From NCBI GenBank assembly GCA_934047225.1, contig OW204012.1, positions 1,612,001 through 1,676,000 of the forward strand: DNA of 64,000 bases, in the 5' to 3' direction. Each line of letters opens with the position of its first letter. Position 1 is the first letter of the stretch. The position numbers and the translations under genes were made by a program. The notes beneath the pieces were generated by a model. The model saw only the letters and a program-made list of their open reading frames with translations, was not told the DNA's origin and did no database searches. This stretch comes from Ypsolopha sequella (lineage: Eukaryota; Arthropoda; Insecta; Lepidoptera; Ypsolophidae). Of this stretch, positions 48,801 through 60,800 are shown in pieces.

Positions 48801-51800
48801 GATTACCAACGAGGGTGTAGTTCAATACACACGAGTTGGGAATCGCACTTTCTCCCGAGTGATACATAGTGCTTTATACTACACCTACGAGGAAAATAAA
48901 AGACAAATTATGTTTAAAAACACTTGGCCGTATCCACATTGTAATATAGATACCTACTTTCCATACTCATGTCAGGTAAAGTTACTCTTAGCTTTCATTA
49001 GACAGAAGCTAGCTAGTAATTTTACAAATTTAAAATTCAGATAAAACAAAAAGCGTTTCGCGCGTGATTTTAACGTTTTGATTTCTTTTGATAACATCAG
49101 TAGGTAACAATTGACCAACTAGAGCCTGGTTATAAACTTCTTGGTAGGTAACCTAATTTAATCATATTATGCCAAAGGACAAAAAGTCATTATGTCCGAG
49201 GTCGCAAAATTATACTGGCCACTTGCTCATGCTATATTAAAAAAAAACAGCACGTCAACATTATTGCATATACTTTTTCTGCCCGCTCAAGCACGTTAAC
49301 AATGGATTTTCATAAACTTTTTCCGCCCGCATATTTACATGACATAAACGGCGTATGACAGTAATGACGTATTTTCTGCATCGTTTTCAAAAAAGTAAGA
49401 AGGTACTTTCCGAGCAGGTGTAGTATAATAAAGTTTTTTAATTTATAGGTTTATGAAAACTTTCGCTTTCCTTTTTTATTTTTTATAGTTGAGCAAACTT
49501 TTAATGTATTACTCTGGTAAACAATTTTTTTTTTTCGAAAGTGGCAGCACTTTAGCGTCTCTTATGCCTAGTTTACACGGGTATAGTAAAGAGACGAGAG
49601 TGTGGGTTAAAAGTACCATTTACATTACTGGTACTAAAAATGGTACAAAAAATTGTAGCTGGGTATGTACCTATAGATGATTAAAAGTCAAAAGTGATAA
49701 AACAAGACTACTTGAATAAATAGTTTCGCAAGTTACTTTACTACTAACTAGCCTTAAGAGGAGGCCTTCCTTAGGCGCACAGCGGCTTTGCAATTATAAC
49801 CCGTAGACTAACTATCAAAAAGTTGAAAATCGCGTGCGACAGAATGCGCGCGAAACGATTCAGACCGAGTCTAATTTTAAGATTAAGTTCGACTAAAATT
49901 ATAATATTGCATCTAAGTCATTTCTGAACTTACAACGGTTAATAAACAAGATTTTCGTATTGATAGTAAAATATGACACATAAAAATCAAATGGATTAAA
50001 CACAAAACCAAAAAAACACTCAAAAAGAGAATATTTTCAAAAATAAAATCTATCGAGCAAAAGTTTCCCAATTAACGCTGCTTACAACGTAAAGATAAAG
50101 AAAGGTTTGAAAAAACATATATATAAGTTTCATATTGATTGCGTCTGTGGAAGATTCAGTATAATCGTTCAAAAACTGTTGAAAAAGGAAGGAATGTAAA
50201 CCTGGCTTTAGGGCCTTAGGTACAAGAAGCTAGGTACCTTTGAGCAGGCCGACGGTGGCGATGACGTCAGCGACGCTCTGCGCGACTCGCCTGCTGAGCG
50301 GCGGCAGCTGTTGACGCGCGTGCACATCCCCGCTAGCTGCTCCCAGTACGGCCGCCAGCAGCGCTCGGTACGATAGTGCCGCCTCGCGACCTGACGTCAG
50401 CGTGCGCTCCTTCAGCTCTTCCGTCTCCGCTGAGTACGCCACCGACTGTAAGAAAACATATTGTATTGGGGGGTCAGAGATGTACTACCATCGCACCAGT
50501 GATGCTACTGTCCGTCACCAGTCTGTTTTATACGAGGGCCGGCAAAAAGGGATGGATATACCGCCATCAATCGGTCCCAGGCATGGTGGGCTACATGGTT
50601 GTGCCTGTTTGAAAGCTGTTTTACTCTCCTCCGAATAACTTCAGGAGGTCTGCAAGTAAGATGGTGGGCTACCTGGTTGTGCCTGTTTGAAAGCTGTCTT
50701 CTTAGGCCCACTTGCAGCAGGATCGAGAAAAAATCCTTAACCTTCAGGTTAACTAACCCAAGGGAAGAGTTGACTAACCCGACATTTCATTAGTCCTATT
50801 GCACCATGATAATATCAAAGCGGCTCAGATAAAGAACCATATCTGAGCTAAGCGGGTTAGTAATCCCGATTGTTTGACATTTGACATTTATTTGTTACCA
50901 TAAAGTAATTAGTTGCAACCAATGAGGTATAGTATCTATATAATGTCATTAGAAACAACACAATTTAAGTCAAACTGGTAACATTACTTCGCTAACCCGA
51001 GTTTAACTCACGGTGAGAGTCGGGTTAAATTCTGATGACTGACTCTTAGTTTAACCCCAGATTTTGATTGGTGCAAGAGAGCTTTTTCGTAACCTTCTAT
51101 TTTTTGACTTAACCCGAGTTAAAGTCGAGTTAAGAAGCATGCAAGTGGGCCTTACTCTCCCCCAATAACCTGCGGAGATCTGCGAGTAAGATGGTGGTCT
51201 ACCACGTATATAACAAAATAAAACAAGTAAATAAAAGAGAAACACCTTGCAGGACTGCAGTAGATCAAGCACGGTCTTCCTGCCGAGGTTGGCGGCGGCG
51301 GTCAGCTGGTCCTGGTTGCTGGAGTTGCCGGCCGATACCGCCTTCGCAGTCGCCACCGTCATCTGTCGCGTGTGCCGGATCAGCTCCTCGGGCGTGGCTG
51401 ACGCTTTCGGCGCCGCGGGGGACATCAGCACCTGCGGATTACGTGGTCTATGTCAATACTTTATTTATACTATGATAGAAACGTGTACCGAACGTCGAGA
51501 ATCGACGACGAACTAGAGTCGAAGATGTCGGTAAACGAATCGCGAGACTTAAGCGGAAATGGGCGGGACATCTGGCTACACAGGAAGACGCACGGTGGAC
51601 TAGGGCAGTTACAGAGTAAAGAAGAGTATTCAGTGGGTAGACCGATGGCCTGATAGCAAACGATTCCATCAGGGCTGTTGGTTGGGGTGAAATGGACGAG
51701 TCTGGCGAGAGACCGACGAAAATGGCGTTGATAAGAAGAGGCCTACGCCCAACAGTAGGTGGATGTGGGCTGAATGATGATTATGGAAATAAATTTCTAT

Positions 51801-54800
51801 TATATTTAATTCTTGGCGATTTATCCATCGCAAGGAGATACAAATTAACATTATATCATTACAGTAGGAAAGACGCAGAAAGAAAGACCTGGATGGCTCA
51901 GTTGGTAGAGCAATCGCCCGGTCAGCGAGAGATCCCAGGTTCGAGTCCTGGTGCAGAGCTCCTCACATACAGATTTACTTTTCTGTCTGCGTTTCTATAC
52001 CGCAATTATATAATGTTTACTTTATTTATGCAAGACTAACGGAACTCAATCCCCGGGCTCTCAATCCGGAGGTCGTGGCTTCAATTTTCGCGGGAACACA
52101 CAGTGAAGAGTCGCTGTGTGAGTTGTTATCTGTTTGTTTAGGACATTGCAGGCTGTATCACCTGATTGAAAGATGATTCCGTGCTTCGGAAGGTACGTTA
52201 AGCCATTGGTACTGGTCACTTTCTAGTGGTCGTCACGTTAGCCACGTCAGAGACTATAAGGCGGTGATTGTGACACTATAAGTCACTTTTTTACTTTTAT
52301 TGTATTGTTATAAATTTAACCCTTAAATGCATCCTGTTGCCAAATGGCAACATATATATTTTTTTTAATTTTTCTTGTGTAACTGTTTTTTTCTTACGTA
52401 TATTTTTCTTCCTGCAAGACTATTGTATGAAAAATAATTACGGAATAAAATAAAAATATGTAAAATTTAGTTTTATTTGCTTTTTTTTAATGTATACAAA
52501 CATAATTTTGCAGTTGTAGAAAAAATTGTCCCAATCTGAAAATAAGAGGTCGCGAGAAAAAAAATCATGAAAATTTCATGCTTTTGTTTTATTAAATAGA
52601 ATTTTTGTAAACTTGCGTCAAATGACTGTACAAACTGATAAAAAACAAAAATGAAAAAATAAACAATTTTATATATAAATAAACAAATAAACAATAAATT
52701 AAAAAAAAATGTCTTTTTAATTTTATACCATTTTACCCCCTGAAAAACGAAAAAAAATGTTTTTTTTTATTTTTTCCATAATTCTGGACCACTTCTCTAT
52801 CATATATCCCACTTTCATTTAAAAAGAAAAAATCATGCATTTAAGGGTTAAAATGTAAGAGAGGCCACAAATGAAAGTCAGCTTTACTGAATGACGAGTC
52901 AGAAGGAATTTTTTTATTAGTGTTGCCACAATGCTAACAATATAAAATATTATCTATACAGGCGGTTTAAAAAGTCTGACACCGGGGCTTGTTGGGTCGT
53001 TGTTTATTATCTCAATAAATACTACGGTTGGGATAACCGACCAGTTTCAGCAGATTCAGACTGCCTTCTTCTGGGTGAGTGGAAACACTATCCCAGCCAT
53101 AGTATTTATTGAGGTGAGCAGTTTGAATCATGAAACTTCCTCGAGTTTCATTTAATTTTATAATATTTACTAATGTAAAAACTTTAATTTTTACGAGTAT
53201 TTTTCGATAAATATTCCGATGTTGGTCCATTTGTGCCTGAAGTACGGCGGTAGGGCTCACCACCCATCACGTTTGGGATGTAATAATCGCCGTTATCACG
53301 TCGGTGTCACCAATTTGGGGGCGGTTTTATATAAATTAAATTGTTACTAGGTACCAGTTATATGGTTAAGTATGTAATGTATATATTTATGAAAGGTGAT
53401 TCCTCATTTATACTTAGAGTTACGTGGTTATTTAAATCTAACAAGAATGCGGCAGACATGCAGACGTGCCCCCACACGTCGGTGAAATGAATGAGAGGAA
53501 ACGTTGACATTTCTAAACACGAACAATTAAAGTAATAGAGCATACCTCGTCTGAGGTATCATCTATCGATCTATGTACTCACAGCAATCTCCTGCGATAT
53601 AGCTTCGATGGTGGACTCGAGCGCGCGGGAGCCACGAGTGTGCTCATCTTCCACCGCCTTCACCGTCTTCAGCAGTGACGTCACATTCGTCACCATCACC
53701 TACAATATAAACATGTGTTATCAATTTCTGCAATTCGGGGTGGAAAGCTCTTAAGTTGGTTTGTTACAATCTCGCTATAAAGAGCACAGTTTATGATTGC
53801 TTTTATTATTCTTTAATAAAAAGTAGGAAATAAAATATTTTTTTGAATTTTCCGGACCTAAGTTTAATGTCAATGAGGCTTTTCCAGCGAAGTTGTGTAT
53901 TAATTTTTGTAAATAATGTCCATAAATACGCTTTAATGGTATGGACATTCATGCGAACTATATATTCCATAAAAAATATATTATAATACTATGCGTTAAA
54001 ATAAGAATATGACGGGCTTTTGGCTAACTTCACTCGCTAGCCCGTAGAATAGCGATATCTCTATCTTGCTCTGTCTAGTGATATCGCGAGAGAGAGCGAC
54101 AGCAAAATGGCGCATGTGTCGCCGCTCGCGTGTTTTGTCCGGCTTCGAGTAACTTGCGCTCTCACTACGGCGGTGTGCGGGGAGGCGGGCGGTTGAAACA
54201 GTGATCGAGCGCACAAGACGAACCTAGTGCCGAGCGCTTTGAGCGAGCGAGCGCGCTATACATGAAGGCGCCGACGGGTGTCGTGGCAGGGCAAAGCCCG
54301 TCGCAAAAACCGCCTGGAAGCGCAGCAAGAAGCGCCGCCAGAAGCCTGAAGCTGTGGCTCTGGCGTAATAGCTCACCATCGAACCATAAAGCCCATGAAT
54401 AGCTTGATTGTTCCGATTCACGTACAATTTGCGTCAACTATGGTGGCGGATGTGAATGTGGTCTAAAACGACGTCAATGTCGTTTCTATCCTCATGTACG
54501 CCGGCTTAGTTGACACAAATTGTAATAATTTTATTACTTTTTTAAATAATTCTCGACGAGATCTTAAAAATATTTCGTGTAAGAATACATGTGATATAAA
54601 TAGTGCTACAAAACGTGTGTTTGATTACGACAACAATTCTAGGTTTTCTAATAAAAATGTAACATTTACTAGAGTTATTCGATCTAAAGCTTTGGGTTGC
54701 CAACTATATTAGAAAAGATATTTTAGGGATAACATTTTAAAAATATCCCCTACAACTATTTTTAAAAAATACGTTCGACAAAAGCATCATGCCACAGCGG

Positions 54801-57800
54801 GAAACCCAGAAGCTTTCAAAAACAAATAGTTTTAATTCATTTTAATACATAAAATAGTGAATAAAAATATATAAAAAGCTCGTGTATTGTCAATATTGGA
54901 CTTCCAAAGCTGCCGAGGCCAGAACTTGTGAAATGACATGAAAGCTTGTGGTTTTTGCGTTATTTTTTATTTTATGACGACGAAAAGAGGAAGCATCACC
55001 ATCGACCATGATTTCGTTTCCCATAAGGTGATACCCAATGACAAGAAAGGACAGAGCGAAAGATTCATGCCACACCAAATATGAGTCAATCAAAAGGCAC
55101 ATTAACAGACTAGTGACAATAACGTGCCTGTTGATAACTCAGGGATAGTGGCAACACACACTGCTGCAATGACGTGAGACAGAAGACGAATGAAAGAGAT
55201 ACAGGGTATGGTGTCTGTAGCATGGTTTTTGATAAATGTTAATAAAATATCGATCCCTGTTAAGGACGGTTCAAGAGACGCCATTTTGAGATCTAAAGTC
55301 AAGACAGAAACATGCCATAAACACCAAAAAACAGAACAGAGAAACAACGTCACAATGATCTTGATGAATCCACACCCAGTTACAATGTCACACCAAGCAC
55401 GGCAGTCCCTATTTCACGCCATGCCGTCGTGCATTAGAGCGTTATTCTCTTTGTTATTAACGAAAACAACGAACCGATTCGGCTTCCTTCGTCGTCACAT
55501 CTTCTGTCTCTTTAAACCTTTCGTTTTTGATATCGTCTAGCATTCTCAGTTGCTCTTCCATCCGGCTGTTTGGTCTCTTCCGTAAACTATTCCTGTACTC
55601 CACTACGGATCGAATTCTTCTCAACTCTTCATCGCTCGGGTTCTCTTTGTTTAGCACGGCTTCGTAGAAGGACCACCAGTTGTCTATTGAACCGAATTGT
55701 TGTTCTCGATTCTTCAAAATGTCTTCATAGATTGACCACCAGTTGTTCGCGTAGTATTCTAAAGGATATGTTCTTGTGAGATCAAAGATTTCTTGGTTGT
55801 GACGGTTTTTAGATCGTTGAAGAGATCCTACGTTTTTGGAGGTGTACTGGTTGATGTGTTTTGTTAGGTTCTGATTTGAATGAATGTTTAGTATAACGTT
55901 TTTGTGGTATGATGGTGAATCTTCTCTTACAATACTAGGAGATCTGTCTTCTGTAGGAACTATATTTTCTTTATCATCTATTTCTTGTATTGTGACGTGA
56001 TTATCTTTCTTGTATTTCCTGATTATTTCCTTGTAATATTTCTCCAAAAGGCACAGCTCTTCGTAGCTATACTTGCTTATGTCTATTTCTGAATATACGT
56101 TTAAAATGTCTTCAATTGTAACTTTTTTTTTTCTTGCTTCTATTTCTATATTTGACAAAACCTTTAACTGTTGTATCAAAGGATCAAACCCTTTGTAAAT
56201 AAAGTCTTTCTTAGCAAACTCAATAAGCTTCAAGACCATATCTTCATATTTCTTATCGTATTTGAGATCTTGGTTAACTGACTTAGATTTATCAACTTCA
56301 TTAATAAAGCTTTGCAATGTTTCCTTCTCTTTCTCATATTTATTCTTTTCATTTTGTATTTCACCCAAAACTAGCTCGTGACCACTGAATCTTTCTAATT
56401 CTCTTCTAGTTTCTTCCATCTTCAGTAGATTTCTTTTGGCTATTGCTCTCCACCATTCAGAATCATCCTTGAACATTGTCCAGAATTCTGAAGTTGTCGT
56501 TTTTTGTAGAACATTGGGTTTTAATTCTATGATTGTTGATTCGTCTTTGTTCTTCTCTTCTGGGCTTACTACTTCCGTCTTCAAAGGTTCAACACTCTTT
56601 ATTTCTGGAGTTTTAGACCTCATTTCTAAGTTTATTACCAAATTCACTGGTTTCACCTTTTTCACTTTAAATGAAGGATTTTTCAATCTATGTCTTAGTA
56701 ATTTCTCTTCTAATTTCGGTTTTCTATTATTGAATGTGGTCTGTATAGTTCTTATAGTCGTGGTTACCGATGCGTCAACTTCTATTTCGGAATCTAAGTC
56801 ATCAACAACTTGAGAAAGTCTCTTCATTTCACTGTCCAGCTCCGTATTGGCTTTCAATCTACTAATCTTATCTATTTTCCTTCGGTTTTCTATCTTACCA
56901 AATATCTCAACAAACATATCGACCAATTTCTTTACCTCACCCAACAGGATATTCTCACCATATTTCAGCACTCTCCAGTCCATATCTATCAAGCTATTTC
57001 TTGACGCTAGATTATATCTTTCATTCAAATCATCGTCCTTAGCCTGCACTTTAGACGGGACACGCATTTGACCTTCAATATACGCGGTGATCTCTTCACA
57101 ATTATCGTGGAAGATAGATGGAGAGACGTCGTCTTCTTGGCTGGAATAGTCCAGGAGTTTGATCAACTCCTCCTCCATGTCTGATTGGTAGAAATCAGTA
57201 TCTGAGTCAAAGGACCCATATTCGTTTTTGGTGGCAAAGTTTGCTGATCTGCGCTTGCTTTGACGAGGTAAAGTGGTGCTTTTGACATTCAGACTCCATC
57301 GTTTGGTGTTGTCGGAGAGGCACTATGGAAATAGGTTTGTTTATAAATATTTCGGTTTAGGTTTGAAGGGAAAAGTCCAATATTGACAACATTGAGGGGC
57401 GAAATAATGTACATAGAGGGGCAAAACAATACACAAGTGATAACAGAACATAACTAAAATAAATTTCCCTGTAAACACAACATTAAAAACAATCGATTCA
57501 AATTAAATGGCGTCACAATTTTTTGTGAGGACTTGACTATAACAGGATATCTCAATGTTTGGTACAAAAAAGTCTGATTAATCTGTCTAAGCCCACACTT
57601 TGGTGAACTGATTAGACATAACCCACCCGGATTTCTTGGGAGGCTCATGTCCAGCTATTAACTGATAAAACTGATGGCATTCTCCTTAAATTAAACCACA
57701 TAATCTACTGGCCATATTGAACCACTTTCAAACAGAAACAGACACAAATAAAAAACCGGCCAAGTGCGAGTCGGACTCGCGCACGAAGGGTTCCGTACCA

Positions 57801-60800
57801 TTATCTATAAAAACAGCAAAAACAAATCATGTCTGTTGTATGGGAGCCCCCTTAAATATTTATTTTATTCTGTTTTTTAGTATTTGTTGTAAAATTTCAA
57901 CTGTATAACTATCACGGTTCATGAGATACAGCCTGGTGACAGACGGACAGACAGACATACAGACAGACAGCAGAGTCTTAGTAATAGGGTCCCGTTGGGA
58001 TAGGGACTATCATAGACATAGGGACTGCAGTCAGAGTTAAAACTTTTTACTGCTGGCCAAGCGCAACACGCCAAAGCATGTTGTGCAGTAGTACCAGAAA
58101 GTACCACAAGCAGAGGTAGGAACCAGTTTTGCAGTCAAAGAACAGAGCTTGAAGAGCCAGTGTACATACAAAAATTAAATGAAAAAAAACTATATCGCGA
58201 TGTAACAACGATCATCGCCATCTAGTGTGCATCTGAAGAACTAATAACTTATATGCGAAATTAACAGCGTTAACACATGCTGGTGACACGAACCCATAAG
58301 ATTTCCCCCCACCAAAAATCACTCAACGCGCCTAAAAAAGTTTTCACTTTAAAAAAAGAACTCGCCGTACAAAATTCACAGTGAGTTTTTAAAAGAAATA
58401 TTTACCCGAAGGTTCTTTGAGAAAGTTGTCCAGTATGATCTACACAGTATGTAATTTTATTCAAAGATACCTTGTCCATTCACACCCGGTATAGCCTTTT
58501 CTTACAAAAATCGCTGCACAAAACAAACCCTAAACCAGACTGAAAAGCGTTACAAATAACGTTGTTTTTGGACAATTACGCATAAAATAACGTTACATAT
58601 TGCTATACCCCGTCCGAACGCTAGTGGCACGCGGGTTCATAAAACATCCAACCATAAGACCCGTAAGTGCAAGAGAGCGCGCAATACGCCATTCCAAATA
58701 CAAATACGCTACTCCATTCCCACATTTTATGGTCCTTTGCGCCACGAGCGTTCGAAGTATTTCGTTTTGACACTTCGTTAACGTAACGAATCAATCAAAA
58801 CTCTATAAATAACTGCTATCTTTTGTAACGTTACAAAAGCCTCACACCCCATCTCCAACTAACCTTGGCAGCGTGTTTGAGCCGCTCCATGTGCGGTGTG
58901 GCGACATGCTTGCCGCTGGCGCCGGTGGTGGCGGTGGCGAGGTCTCGCAGCGCGCACGCCACGTCCCGCGCCGCGTTCAGCAACAGAACCTGGGGCTCCG
59001 GGTTGCGCGAGCCGAGCGACATCGCGCCCTGCTTCACCACCTCGCACAGTTGCACTGCGGGCGTGTGGAATTCAATAAGTAATCGAATCTATTTCAAGCC
59101 ATCTCTTTTAACCCGGCGAGGATGAGGAGGGGTCAATATTACCCTGCTCATTTTCAAAAGTTTGCAGTTTTTTGTCATGTGGTCGTATGTTATTGGTTGT
59201 CTCGATAGCTGTCGCTAATGACGCCCCCCGCCTACCGCAACACTATTCTTCAGTTGGCCGGCGACTGAGAAAAGAGCTACATGTGTGCAGACGAAGAAAA
59301 ATGTAAATATGACCCTATATTGTACGTAATCCATCCATCAGCCTAGTTCGTCCACTGCTGCACATAAGCTTTTCCAGGACTTTGCCACTCCCGGCGGTCA
59401 TCCTGGAAGAATTGCCCATACTCACACACGCTGGGCAGGCGGGTTGGTGAGCGCAGTGCCGGAACCCTTGCACCAGTGACGCCGCTGCCGGTTACCAGTC
59501 TGTTCCATGTAAGGCCCGGCATTTAGGGATGGATATACCGCCATCCATCGGTCCCAGGCATGGTGGGCCTCCTGGTTTTTTGCCTGTGAGCTGTCCTCTT
59601 ACTCTCCCCCGAATTACTTCGAGGGGGTCTCCTAGTAAGATGGTGGTACCGCCACAGTCGAGCCTGCATCAGCTCTACCACCTGACCTGACCTGATATTA
59701 TACATGATTTAGTTTAAAACATCGAGTTCTGCCAAAGTTGATTATGTTGTAGGCATTTAGTAAAACAAATAAAACTTTAAGATCTGTACCCTAAACTGTG
59801 TTTTTTTTTATGGTAAACCCCAAAATAATATATTATTAAAACGTTCACGCATAAACCTACACTGAAAAAAAAAACATGTAACAATTGAAAATGAAATATA
59901 GGGTCATAATGACCCTCCACATCCTCGGCGCGCGATTCTGCACCACATCCACACCGGGTTAAAATACATAAATCTTGAGCAATTCTATCAATGAACGCTC
60001 TTAAAGGGGAAGAAAGAGACTTTGTTATTTATTTATTACTTATTTTGGAAAACTAGCGACTATTTTAAAAACAATAGTACAAAACTTAAATTAACTCTAG
60101 CTAGTCATTTAAAGTTTCCGCAGTTAGTGTTAGACTAAATAATACTTAATCAAACCATGACCAGTTATAAACAGATTAAAAAGAGGTTAATTAAATACAC
60201 AAGAAATAGCTCTTATTCAAAGAATGTGTTAGTAAGAAGACGTCTCACCGAAGTGATACTGCTATGGAATAAGTCCATAACATTAACATTTTGAGATAAA
60301 CAATTAAAAGCTTTACAGGTTCGCCAAATATAAGAATTTTGTTTATAGTTAGTTCTTACTGTAGGCAAGAAGAAAGATTTATAATGCCTATGATTTCGAT
60401 TTGGGGCCCGAAAATTGAGCTTACTCAACAGTTCGGGGCAGTCAATAATGCCTCGTGCTATTTTTAATAATAAGATAAGGTCAGAAATGTCACGCCGCTT
60501 ACTAAGTGGAAGTATGTGCATTTTAAGACATGACTGCTCGTATCCACATGAGGTGTATTTTGTACGGTAATACTTGGCGGTCTTGAGGATGCTCTCCCGG
60601 TGGTAGAAACTGTCCGTCCACTTACCGATAGTATTGAGTGCGCTCTGAGCCGCCTGCGCCAGCTGCTCCTGAGTGCCGGCGGCGCCTCCCACCAGCGACT
60701 TGGTGTCCTCCACCAGAGACTTGGCTGTCTTGAGGATGCTCTCCCGGTGGTCGGAGAAACTGTCTGTCTCCTTCTCCGAGTGGAGGGTCCCTGAGGAGAG

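Noticed and set aside
51888..51965. Functional tRNA gene
   Set aside because: A and B boxes are good but the 5' and 3' ends do not form an acceptor stem, and SINE sequence follows.
55190..55540. Plus-strand 116-codon frame in the talin intron
   Set aside because: Overlaps the end of the 621-codon minus frame and shows no domain; treated as a shadow.
57454..57648. Candidate upstream exon for the intronic frame
   Set aside because: No good donor in suitable phase and no coding-like composition.
58859..59125. Several GC-rich frames on both strands
   Set aside because: Antisense or alternative frames of the talin exon at 58864-59054.
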